Assembly: GCA_003245715.1 (NCBI GenBank)
Contig: QKCJ01000038.1
Coordinates: 62,001 to 126,000, forward strand
Length of the DNA: 64,000 nucleotides
Source of the DNA: a bacterium
Lineage (GTDB): Bacteria; Planctomycetota; SZUA-567
Reading direction: 5' to 3'
This document shows, piece after piece, positions 56,093-63,576 of this stretch; positions within the stretch are counted from its first letter, which is position 1, and each line of letters begins with the position of its first letter. A model generated the notes under the pieces. That model had not been told where the DNA came from, did not search any database, and saw only the letters and a list, made by a program, of their open reading frames with translations. Position numbers and translations under genes: made by a program.

Positions 56093-56193
56093 AATATTTA
56101 AACCCGCAAGTGTCTGTCAATTCAGGACTTGCGGGTTTTTGTTTAGTGAAATTCTGGATTTTTTGTAGTAATAAAAGTTTACTCGAAATGGCA
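56045..56193 (+). repeat. Direct repeat copy 1 (tRNA 3' half plus terminator), attL-like
   Basis: Begins TGACTACGG inside the tRNA anticodon arm and runs 149 bases to AAATGGCA. It matches 57914-58062 with no gaps: the first 87 bases are identical and about 12 differences fall in the last 62. It may be attL of an integrated element, or the product of a tandem duplication. Confidence 0.85.
56100..56140 (+). terminator. Terminator of the tRNA-Arg gene
   Basis: AAACCCGCAAGT pairs with ACTTGCGGGTTT around 15 bases, with trailing T. A second copy at 57969-58009 carries one C to T change that keeps a G-U pair. Confidence 0.85.
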
Positions 56194-56234
56194 TTAAATG
56201 GTACTGCGTTGCATAGAGATGTGAGTAGTTTTGA

Positions 56235-57652
56235 CCTACGCAGTAAAGAGTAACATGGTAAACTTCGGCTTTAGGCAGCCGTTTTGAAAAATAATTAGTT
56301 GTCCCACGGGTGAACTTGCCCGTGCAAAAGCGTCACAAAAATATCCTACGTTGATATATTCGCTGTTTGATAATCTGACTATACGAAAACCAACCTGCAC
56401 TATGGCAGGTGGAATTGGCGAACACAATATTGGTCTGCATTTACGCAGCCTGATTATCTTGATCATCTTCAAGGTAATAATGCTTGAGTAGTCCTCCGAG
56501 GAACTTCCGGCACTTTACCTTGCTTGCATCAAACTTCTCGGGGTATGAAAAGTCAGGCGAGATGACTCTGTTATCCAACGATTGATGTGGCCGACAGTTG
56601 TTGTAATACTCAAGATGCTGTGCGACAATCCTATTGAGCTGCCCGAGACTAAAGCAGACAAAGCTGTTTAAACACTCACGTTTGAAGTGCGAGAAATAGC
56701 TCTCGATGTATCCGTTCTGGGCAGGGCAGCGGATGGCAGTCCTAATTACCTTGCCGTCCTTCCCCGGTGGAGAAGAAGTGTCAATGATTCTTTGGAAGAA
56801 GTCGTCAAAGCGCGGTGTATATTTACCGTCATTGTCGCGTATTAAAAAGCGCAGCTTGATCCCTTCGTCATCAAGCCAGCCAGCGACGTTGCGAGCCTGC
56901 TGCAGCAGCCATTCTTCGTCTGGATTGTACGTCGGTGGTGAAACATAAACACGACGCGAAGCGTAATGGATGAAGGCTATGCAGTATGCATCAAATCTAC
57001 CACGAAGGGTATAAATCGACTTTGATACCAGATCGCAGGAGACCATGGTTGACATGTTGCATTTAACAAAGTTTGCCCAGTTGCTGACCGGCGCGTTCTT
57101 TGTCCTGTTGGGTGGCGGTGTGATACCGTTCTCCCGACAAACCTTGAGTATGGTAGTACCGGATAGTTTTATGTTGAGCTTCATTAATTCACCAACGATT
57201 CGCAATAGTCCCCAACCAGGATTCTCCTTGACGAACCGGATGATCAGGGCTACAATCTGGTCACTAAGTTTGCGCTTGCGACCGGGTCTCTTAATCGGTT
57301 TATGGTTACGTCTGCGCCGCAGCCAGTTTTCATAGGTTCGGGGTTTGACGATCAGGATGCAGTCATCAACCTCGTGGTTCATGGTCTGTCCGATATCAAG
57401 CAGCTTCTCAATTTCTGCAGCGGTGGCGATGATGCGGGTCTTATCCAGACTTTCGAGCACGCGTAACAGGATGAAAACTTGAGCCCTGTAGAACGCTGCT
57501 CGTTTCTGTTCGACGGCTGGCAGTGAACCGATGATTTTCGTATAGATCAGGTGTTGAAGTTTTGACATTTTGCTCAGTTTCTATGTTTGAGTGATTTTTA
57601 AAGAAGTGCCGAGTAGAGAAGAAGTTAGGTATGTTGTTCTTTACTGCGTAGG
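56235..57652 (-). mobile_element. Insertion sequence with rve-type transposase
   Basis: About 1.42 kb bounded by 15-base perfect inverted repeats CCTACGCAGTAAAGA (56235-56249 and 57638-57652). One transposase gene inside. No target duplication is obvious at the ends. It lies inside the segment between the two tRNA repeats, so it may be a passenger rather than the element that used the tRNA. Confidence 0.75.
56441..57568 (-). CDS. DDE transposase, integrase (rve) core
   Basis: 375 residues. N-terminal helix-turn-helix region (RPGRKRKLSDQIVALIIRFVKENPGWGLLRIVGELMKL). Catalytic acids: Asp in MVSCDLVSK, Asp in IRDNDGKYT and Glu in NGYIESYFSHFKREC, with the usual HLEYYNNCRPHQSLD near the end. Resembles IS481/IS3-like integrase-core transposases. 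Intact and full length. Precise IS family not assigned. Confidence 0.88.
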   Translation of the reverse strand: MSKLQHLIYTKIIGSLPAVEQKRAAFYRAQVFILLRVLESLDKTRIIATAAEIEKLLDIGQTMNHEVDDCILIVKPRTYENWLRRRRNHKPIKRPGRKRKLSDQIVALIIRFVKENPGWGLLRIVGELMKLNIKLSGTTILKVCRENGITPPPNRTKNAPVSNWANFVKCNMSTMVSCDLVSKSIYTLRGRFDAYCIAFIHYASRRVYVSPPTYNPDEEWLLQQARNVAGWLDDEGIKLRFLIRDNDGKYTPRFDDFFQRIIDTSSPPGKDGKVIRTAIRCPAQNGYIESYFSHFKRECLNSFVCFSLGQLNRIVAQHLEYYNNCRPHQSLDNRVISPDFSYPEKFDASKVKCRKFLGGLLKHYYLEDDQDNQAA

Positions 57653-57913
57653 CACGAAAGAAGTGATTATAGGCGCTGCCTTAGTGAGCTCAATATTTAT
57701 GGTTAAGTTTCTGGTAGATGTTGTGGCTAAGCGAGCGACTGATAGAGTTGTCTAGCTATGACTCGTACCTAAAAAAAGATGTACGCCTTGAGTGCCTCTA
57801 AATTGCATTACCTTGCATTGTTATGCATCCTTACTGTGCAAGCAAATGACAAAGCGAGCTTTCTAAAAACCTATAATTCCTTGGTGTTAAATGACTTGTG
57901 GTTTTGTGGTGAT
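57653..57913. other. Non-coding segment between the IS and the second tRNA repeat
   Basis: 261 bases without a gene. Contains several TGCATT/TGCAT words (57800-57830), which could be arm-type integrase sites, but this is weak. Also AAATTGCATT resembles the flank 56186-56215 (AAATGGCATTAAATGG). Confidence 0.4.
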
Positions 57914-58062
57914 TGACTACGGATCAGAAGATTAGGGGTTCGAATCCTCTCGGGCGTGCCAAATATTTAAACCCGCAAGTGTCTGTCAATTCAGGACTTG
58001 TGGGTTTTTCTTTGGTAGGATTTTGGATTTTGCGTAGTAATAAAAAATTACTCTAAATGGCA
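57914..58062 (+). repeat. Direct repeat copy 2 (tRNA 3' fragment), attR-like
   Basis: Starts with 48 bases of the tRNA-Arg 3' half (57914-57961), including CCA, then the terminator. Not a functional tRNA: the 5' half is absent. Its similarity to copy 1 ends exactly at 58062, one base before the IS256-like fragment begins. Confidence 0.85.
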
Positions 58063-58181
58063 GAGAAGCAGAACAACGATGCGGCCAGACCAACTTTGGT
58101 CGGATAGCCCCCATGGGGGCTATAACCCTGGACTTTCTTTTTCTTTGTTAAATGAATTTGCGAAACTTTCTTGACACTACC
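58063..58181 (+). mobile_element. Terminal fragment of an IS256-like element
   Basis: 119 bases matching 61892-62010 in reverse orientation with a single mismatch. It contains the last codons of the transposase (KQNNDAARPTLVG, stop), the 20-base palindrome ATAGCCCCCATGGGGGCTAT (58104-58123) and the terminal sequence to CTTGACACTACC. The rest of the element is lacking here. Confidence 0.85.
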
Positions 58182-58259
58182 CGCCAAGGGGAACCGATAC
58201 GGTTGATCCATAATACAGCTTCAATAAAGAGTCGATTATTATTTGCAGTAACGCCACAA

Positions 58260-58505
58260 TCAGATTTTTTTCATGGCAACAAAGGCTATAATTTCATCAA
58301 TCTGTATCTCTCGGAGTTCGTAGCCCTTAAGATGCTTTACCTGAAAATCATGACAAGCCTTGCACGTTCTTTCCAGCCAGCTATTAATCGTTTTCCAAGA
58401 ATGACCGAGTATTCTACTAATTGCCGAAATATTAACGCCTTAGGCACACATATGACAAGCATAATTGATCTTTTCTTTTGATGCCCTGAGTCTGTGATAA
58501 GCTGA
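58260..58505 (-). pseudogene. Relic of an IS1-like transposase
   Basis: On the minus strand the frame reads AYHRLRASKEKINYACHMCA, stop, GVNISAISRILGHSWKTINS, WLERTCKACHDFQ, HLKGYELREIQIDEIIAFVA, MKKI, stop. The pattern of helix-turn-helix, then the IQIDE/L..FV segment, is that of IS1-family transposases. An internal stop and missing ends show decay. Confidence 0.6.
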
Positions 58506-58779
58506 TCCCTGATTGGAGTTAAAAGATTTGCCTCAGGCCTTATATATGTATTTGCGGCGTCTTGGAGTTGTAGTTTATACCACCGTGAGTACGGATGTTC
58601 CCTTCGTTGGCTTTATTACGAAGTAAACATTCCGGATTCATGCAATTTATTCTTGATATTCTTTGCCAGGACTGCCCTTCCCGACCCAAATAATCAAGCT
58701 TAACAGTTTATCATCATTAAGTTTAAGATCAATGGCACTACACAGAACGACAGAAGTACCCGATCATAAGTATTATAGG

Positions 58780-59125
58780 ATGAATTACTGGTTCACCAAC
58801 AATTCTTAATAAGCCACACGCCGGATTCTCCTTGATGAATCGAGCTATCAACTGTATAATCTTTTCAGGTATCCTAATCGGGTTGGGAAAGCGTATCTTG
58901 CGGCTCGGACGTTTGATGGACTCGCCTTCGTTTCAACGACACAGCCAGGTCTTATCTTGTAGACGGTTTGGCCAGCAGCATCAGTTCTGTGGCATTATGA
59001 TCTAGTAGCCGCCCTGCGCCAACAGCTGGTCGATCTCTTTCTGTGTTGCGTAGACTCGCTCGATACCTGTATCCTTGCGGTTGTATTTCAAAACCGTCTG
59101 TGAATAAAGAAGTTGCATTGGCAGT
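58780..59125 (-). pseudogene. Decayed relic of an rve-type transposase, paralogue of the IS at 56235
   Basis: Fragments in shifting frames match the intact transposase at 57568-56441. SIKRPSRKIRF and EKIIQLIARFIKENPACGLLRIVGE match KPIKRPGRKRKLSDQIVALIIRFVKENPGWGLLRIVGE; GIERVYATQKEIDQLLAQGG matches TRIIATAAEIEKLLDIGQ. Stops (…GGY, stop) and lost segments mean it is not functional. The stretch 58506-58779 shows no clear gene. Confidence 0.6.
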
Positions 59126-59217
59126 TGTTGGGAGGATAGAACGATACCTGAACAGGGCTGGTTAAGTTTCCGTTCAGGACTTTAATCTAATATTTCAATT
59201 ATCAAGAGGGGGATAAC

Positions 59218-61836
59218 TTGGATTACCAAAGTCAATTAAGCCAGATAGATGAACTTATCTGTAGTAAGGATTTGGGGAAAGCAATTTCTGCTTTGCTTAA
59301 CATTATATCACAAGCACCGGAATTGTCTGCAGCGTATGAAAAACTTGTCGAACTGTCTCTCACTACAGGACAGTTTGAGCAAGCTATTACTTATTTTGAA
59401 TTAGCACATGCTAAACTACCTTATATAAATCTAACAACTTATATTTCTATCATAAAATTTTTGATCCATTCAAAACGCATTGTTGAAGCCAAAAGGGTTT
59501 TAGTTATCGGTCTGGAACGTTATCCTCAAGATCAGCAACTTCTTAAATTGCAGGAAGAAGTTTTATTCCCAAATAAGTTCGATGTTCAATCAAATGCTCA
59601 GAAGAATGTGAAACACACTATTCAACAAGCTGCGCAGTTTTTTGAACTTGATGCAAAATTTACTCGTCTTCCTTCAAATGCCAAAATTGCTTATCTGGGA
59701 AATCTAAACGGTATTCCACTAATTGCAGAAGCGATCAAAGCATTCCGGCCTGATATTATTAATGAAATATGCATTGATATTTCTCCTAAATCGCCCTATA
59801 TTGGCAAGCCTTTTGAGCATAGTTTATTCAACATCATCGGATTGAATGCTGTCAAAAGCCAAAACAATAAAGTTGATACATATATTTCGGTTGGGAGCAC
59901 TTCTGAGCATGCCAAGGGAATGGCTGATTTTATGATACAGAATTGTGGTCTTGAAAATGAAAACATTTCAATCTTTTTGCTTCCTTCGTCAAATATCCCT
60001 GATCCTGTTACAAGCATTGATTATGATATTCTTTCGAAAACTCAATTGGGCGGTTCTGACCTCTATTTTCATTCAGTTCAGAAATTATACCCTGAGAGCA
60101 GCCCAAACTTCAATAACTATCAGGATTTTTTGCGTGATTTCTATCCACATGTTGCGTCCTCGACTTATTTTCATGCTTTCAGTAGAATCTATCAGAGCAG
60201 GGCACTTCTCGTGTTGATTCATTATGATTCTGAAAAAATATATAATAGTAATTCATCTGCGCTTAATCTTTGCAAGGATAGATGGGAGGTGCTTGATGAA
60301 GAGCATATTCAAAACATGTGGGGGGATATTGATTATTGCACCTCAGATTACGTAAAATCAATTGCAACCCTGCCAACGGCCATTAAGACCCGCAATGGAA
60401 TTGTTTTAAACGATATGGAAAATACATGGGTTACAATAAAGAATGGATACCGCACGACAACTGGCGTTCCAGAGGAACACGATAATTCAATATATTTACT
60501 GGGTAATTGCCTGGCTTATTCTCCAGGAACTGAAGATCGGCATACAATGGCCAGTTTTCTTCAGGCAAGAATAAATGAAGATCACATTCTTAGTTGCAAA
60601 TATGGGGTATATAATCGAGGGATACCTGGTATCTCTTATGATCAGGCATTATATCAGTTATACACGACAGAACTTGAAGAAAAAGATGTTGTGGTTATGC
60701 GTGTTGATAAAAATAATTTTGAAGTAATCAAAAAAGCTGCGATGAACTTTGATAATATCTTCCTGCTTGATATTGGAGATGACCTTCGGCTCATTCCTGA
60801 AAAAATGTTTTGGGATGGCTGGCACTGGACGTACCGACTGTGTTCGCAGCAGGCAGATATTCTTTATGGTTGTTTGCAATATATCTACAGGCGGATTGTT
60901 GATGGTAGCGTTTGGTTTCGTCAACCTCAACAACTCAACGATTATTGCTATAATTCACAATTGGCTGAATATTGGTTTGATTTACAGAAAAAAAATTACG
61001 AAAAAACCGATGAAGAATTACTGCAATATCTCGAAGAACTCAAAACTATTTCGCTCAAGCCTGGTATTACAGGAAGTATTGTAATGAACTGTAATCCATT
61101 TACTAAAGGCCATCGTTATCTGATAGAATATGCCTCAGGTAGGGTGGATAACCTGATTATTTTTGTGGTTGAAGAAGATAAATCATTTTTCAAATTTACG
61201 GATCGAATTGAACTTGTTAAGGACGGGACATCTGATCTTGCTAATGTCACAGTAATACCGAGCGGCAAATTTATTATTTCTTCAATAACATTTCCTGGAT
61301 ATTTCAATAAGGAAGCTCCTGATAGTTTTACAATCAATGCTGCAAGTGATTTGGAAACCTTTGGGAAATTTATTGCTCCCACTGTCAATATTACACAGCG
61401 CTTTGTTGGAGAAGAGCCCAACTGCCATATTACACGGCAGTACAATGAACAAATGCATAAATATCTTAAGCCTTTAGGCATTAATGTTATTGAAATACCT
61501 AGAGTTGAAACCGAGGGGAAAGCAATCAGCGCAACATTAGTTAGGAATTATATTCTTTATTACTATTGTTTTTGTCACTTTCTTTGCGACCAAACGCCAC
61601 AACAGCATAAAAAAACAGAATCGCTTATTTCTGAGGGTGATTTCAATGAGTTGCTAAAAATAATTCCACATCACCTATACGAGAAAGCTAAAAATGAATT
61701 AATGCATATAGACGAAAAGTTATCAGAAAGTACGGATTCCCCGGAACTATCCCAAGAAATCCTCAAACATCTCAAAGAAATAGTACCTGACTCAACGTTA
61801 CGTTTTCTCGCGGATCGTTTTTTTTCTAGTTTCTAA
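59218..61836 (+). CDS. TPR / SGNH-like / citrate-lyase-ligase-type nucleotidyltransferase fusion
   Basis: 872 residues from TTG 59218 with AGGGGG six bases upstream. TPR-like helices occupy ~1-115 (AYEKLVELSLTTGQFEQAITYFELA). A Rossmann-like part lies near 150-270 (AKIAYLGNLNGIPLIAEAIKAF). A segment at ~425-560 has YLLGNCLAYSPGTEDRHTMASFLQ, NRGIPGISYDQALYQLY and FWDGWHWTYR, which fits an SGNH-hydrolase-like fold with Cys where the nucleophile Ser is expected. Residues ~618-780 match the CitC ligase catalytic region: SIVMNCNPFTKGHRYLIEYAS (HxGH-type), VVEEDKSFF, TFPGYFNKE, RFVGEEPNC and ISATLVR (ISxTxxR). The gene is AT-richer than its neighbours and bracketed by inverted IS256 ends. Likely activates or attaches an acyl or sugar group; the substrate is unknown. 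Confidence 0.72.
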   Translation: MDYQSQLSQIDELICSKDLGKAISALLNIISQAPELSAAYEKLVELSLTTGQFEQAITYFELAHAKLPYINLTTYISIIKFLIHSKRIVEAKRVLVIGLERYPQDQQLLKLQEEVLFPNKFDVQSNAQKNVKHTIQQAAQFFELDAKFTRLPSNAKIAYLGNLNGIPLIAEAIKAFRPDIINEICIDISPKSPYIGKPFEHSLFNIIGLNAVKSQNNKVDTYISVGSTSEHAKGMADFMIQNCGLENENISIFLLPSSNIPDPVTSIDYDILSKTQLGGSDLYFHSVQKLYPESSPNFNNYQDFLRDFYPHVASSTYFHAFSRIYQSRALLVLIHYDSEKIYNSNSSALNLCKDRWEVLDEEHIQNMWGDIDYCTSDYVKSIATLPTAIKTRNGIVLNDMENTWVTIKNGYRTTTGVPEEHDNSIYLLGNCLAYSPGTEDRHTMASFLQARINEDHILSCKYGVYNRGIPGISYDQALYQLYTTELEEKDVVVMRVDKNNFEVIKKAAMNFDNIFLLDIGDDLRLIPEKMFWDGWHWTYRLCSQQADILYGCLQYIYRRIVDGSVWFRQPQQLNDYCYNSQLAEYWFDLQKKNYEKTDEELLQYLEELKTISLKPGITGSIVMNCNPFTKGHRYLIEYASGRVDNLIIFVVEEDKSFFKFTDRIELVKDGTSDLANVTVIPSGKFIISSITFPGYFNKEAPDSFTINAASDLETFGKFIAPTVNITQRFVGEEPNCHITRQYNEQMHKYLKPLGINVIEIPRVETEGKAISATLVRNYILYYYCFCHFLCDQTPQQHKKTESLISEGDFNELLKIIPHHLYEKAKNELMHIDEKLSESTDSPELSQEILKHLKEIVPDSTLRFLADRFFSSF

Positions 61837-61965
61837 TACCTGAATCCGTGAGCTTTTGCTCTAATATTGTTTGGTACTTCCGTAATTAAGCGGTAGTGTC
61901 AAGAAAGTTTCGCAAATTCATTTAACAAAGAAAAAGAAAGTCCAGGGTTATAGCCCCCATGGGGG

Positions 61966-62286
61966 CTATCCGGCCAAAGTTGGTCTGGCCGCATCGTTGT
62001 TCTGCTTCTCCTCCTTTCCGTCCTCTTCTGTATCAAATTTCAAATACCGTTTCAATCCCCACTTCGTTCCGGCAACATGCCGCAATCTTGCCGCTACAAG
62101 CATCAGAGCACTTTTATCGTCAGGGAAGTTGCCGACCACCCGTGTCATTCTTATAACCTCACGGATCACCCGCTCCAACGGATTGTTCGTTCGGATCTTC
62201 CTCCAGTGGCTGCGGGGATATTTCATGTACGTCAACGTCTCAGCCGCACTCTCCCTGACATGTTCTGCTGCCTTACCAAGTTTCAT
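61966..62286 (-). pseudogene. IS256-family transposase, C-terminal part
   Basis: 106 codons from ATG 62286: MKLGKAAEHVRESAAETLTYM, KYPRSHWRKIRTNNPLERVIREVIRMTR, VVGNFPDDKSALMLVAARLRHVAG, the standard C-terminus of mutator transposases, including the catalytic-region NNPLERVIRE. It overlaps the N-terminal part by four bases (ATGA) in another frame. In relatives these are one chain, so a one-base deletion before the ATG is the likely cause. Confidence 0.8.
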
Positions 62287-63104
62287 CGTTTGAGTTTGGC
62301 GACTACAGCAATTACTTTCTCATCCGCTGCCGCACGGTCTTCCTGCGCATGGATCGCCTTAAGCATTGCTGCAACTTCTTTAGTTTTACTCTTTGGTACA
62401 TTCTTAAGAATGTTGCGATACCAATGAACAGTGCAGCGCCGCCAGTCGGTTTCGGGGAACACTTCCGCCAGCGCCTCAACCAAGCCTAAACACTTATCAC
62501 TGGTCACCAGTTGAGGTGGCTTGAGTCCACGCTCCTTAAGGTGCTTGAGGAAATCCAGCCAGCCTTCCTTGTCTTCCTTGCAGCCTTCGACCGTACCAAG
62601 AACTTCACGGTAGCCATCCTGATCTACCCCAACAGCAATCAGTACGGCGACATTTTTCACCTCACCGCCCCAGCTGCTTTTGAACCACATCCCGTCGAGC
62701 GCAACGTATTTATATTTGCCTGTAAGTGCCCGGTTGCGCCACTGTTCAATTCGTTCATACGCCTTCTGATTGAGCTTGCTGACCGTGCTAGGGCTGACCT
62801 TCTCGCCCCACAACGCTTCGGTGATATCTTCCACTCTCCTTACCGAAACACCGGCAAGGTACATTTCAATCAACGCCTCCTCAACACTGCACTCACGGCG
62901 ACGATAACGCTCAATGATGGCGCTCTCAAAAGGCAATGACCTGAGCTTGGGAACCTGCAGCGTCACCGTGCCTGCTTTCGTCTGCAATTTCCTGTCTCGC
63001 TTGCCGCAACGGTAATCTTTGCGTTCAGCATTGCGCTCATACCGTTTTGCTCCACATAGACGGTCAGCTTCTTCAACAAGCAAGGTGTTGAGTGTTTCCT
63101 CCAC
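62283..63104 (-). pseudogene. IS256-family transposase, N-terminal part
   Basis: 273 codons from GTG 63104 (AAGGGA just upstream; a TAA blocks the frame 12 codons before). Motifs: VPKLRSLPFESAIIERYRRRE, YLAGVSVRRVEDITEALWG, the first catalytic Asp in YVALDGMWFKSSW, the second near VTSDKCLGLVEAL, and the mutator signature WRRCTVHWYRNIL. Ends KLKR, stop, at the frame break. Together with the C-part it would be about 380 residues, normal for IS256. Confidence 0.82.
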
Positions 63105-63197
63105 CGTTCCCTTGTGGCAGTACCAGGGAATGCAACCTCTTTAAGTAAAAACAAGTGATCTGAAGCCATGTAATGAGTAAAACATTTCTTCACGTAT

Positions 63198-63576
63198 ATT
63201 TGGAAATATCATACCTCCTCGATCTGACAACAGCAAGGGTTGGTTTTCGTTTAATTGCAAGTCATGTATTAATGGAAACTGGCATTCACGAAGGATTATA
63301 ACCTCGCATTTTTTACCATATCTGCTTACATGTTACTGTGAATTTTGTCAAATGTTCACAACTTTGTTCACGTAATAATATGTATTACTACAGCACAATG
63401 TCTATTATTTTTACTCAAGCATAATCTTGTACAATATTATATGCTATTTGAATAATATTAAATTCTTTAAGACTTATTAAAATGCTATATTGTTGAAAAT
63501 ATCACAACAAGAATCCACTAATTGTGACATCAAGGTGTGAAATTTATTCCAATTATCTTTTATGAGAGGAGAACAA
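63198..63576. other. AT-rich intergenic region upstream of the last gene
   Basis: 379 bases with no gene on either strand. It contains the palindrome described at 63337-63360 and long A/T stretches (63400-63500) typical of a promoter region. No clear -35/-10 pair can be chosen. Confidence 0.5.
63337..63360. promoter_or_regulatory. Palindrome TGTGAA-N12-TTCACA, possible operator
   Basis: Perfect 6-base arms with a 12-base spacer, followed by another TTCAC at 63370-63374. It resembles a regulator-binding site for the downstream secreted protein gene, 217 bases away. Regulator unknown. Confidence 0.4.

Larger units (their letters stand above)
61892..63197 (-). mobile_element. IS256-like insertion sequence
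   Basis: About 1.3 kb. Left end GGTAGTGTCAAGAAAGTTTC at 61892; the other end is placed near 63197 by an imperfect inverse (AAACATTTCTTCACGTA). Contains a mutator-type transposase split into two frames. The palindrome ATAGCCCCCATGGGGGCTAT at 61950-61969 covers the transposase stop codon and may terminate transcription at the IS end. Confidence 0.75.

Noticed and set aside
57914-57961. Second tRNA-Arg gene
   Set aside because: Only the 3' half (anticodon arm to CCA) is present, so it cannot fold as a tRNA.
58152-58481. Plus-strand open frame of 109 codons
   Set aside because: Antisense to the IS1-like relic and overlapping the IS256 terminus; no ribosome site or recognisable sequence.
62963-63193. 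Separate gene overlapping the IS256 transposase start
   Set aside because: Out-of-frame overlap of the transposase; no independent signal. Kept only as evidence that the GTG start at 63104 is closed off upstream.
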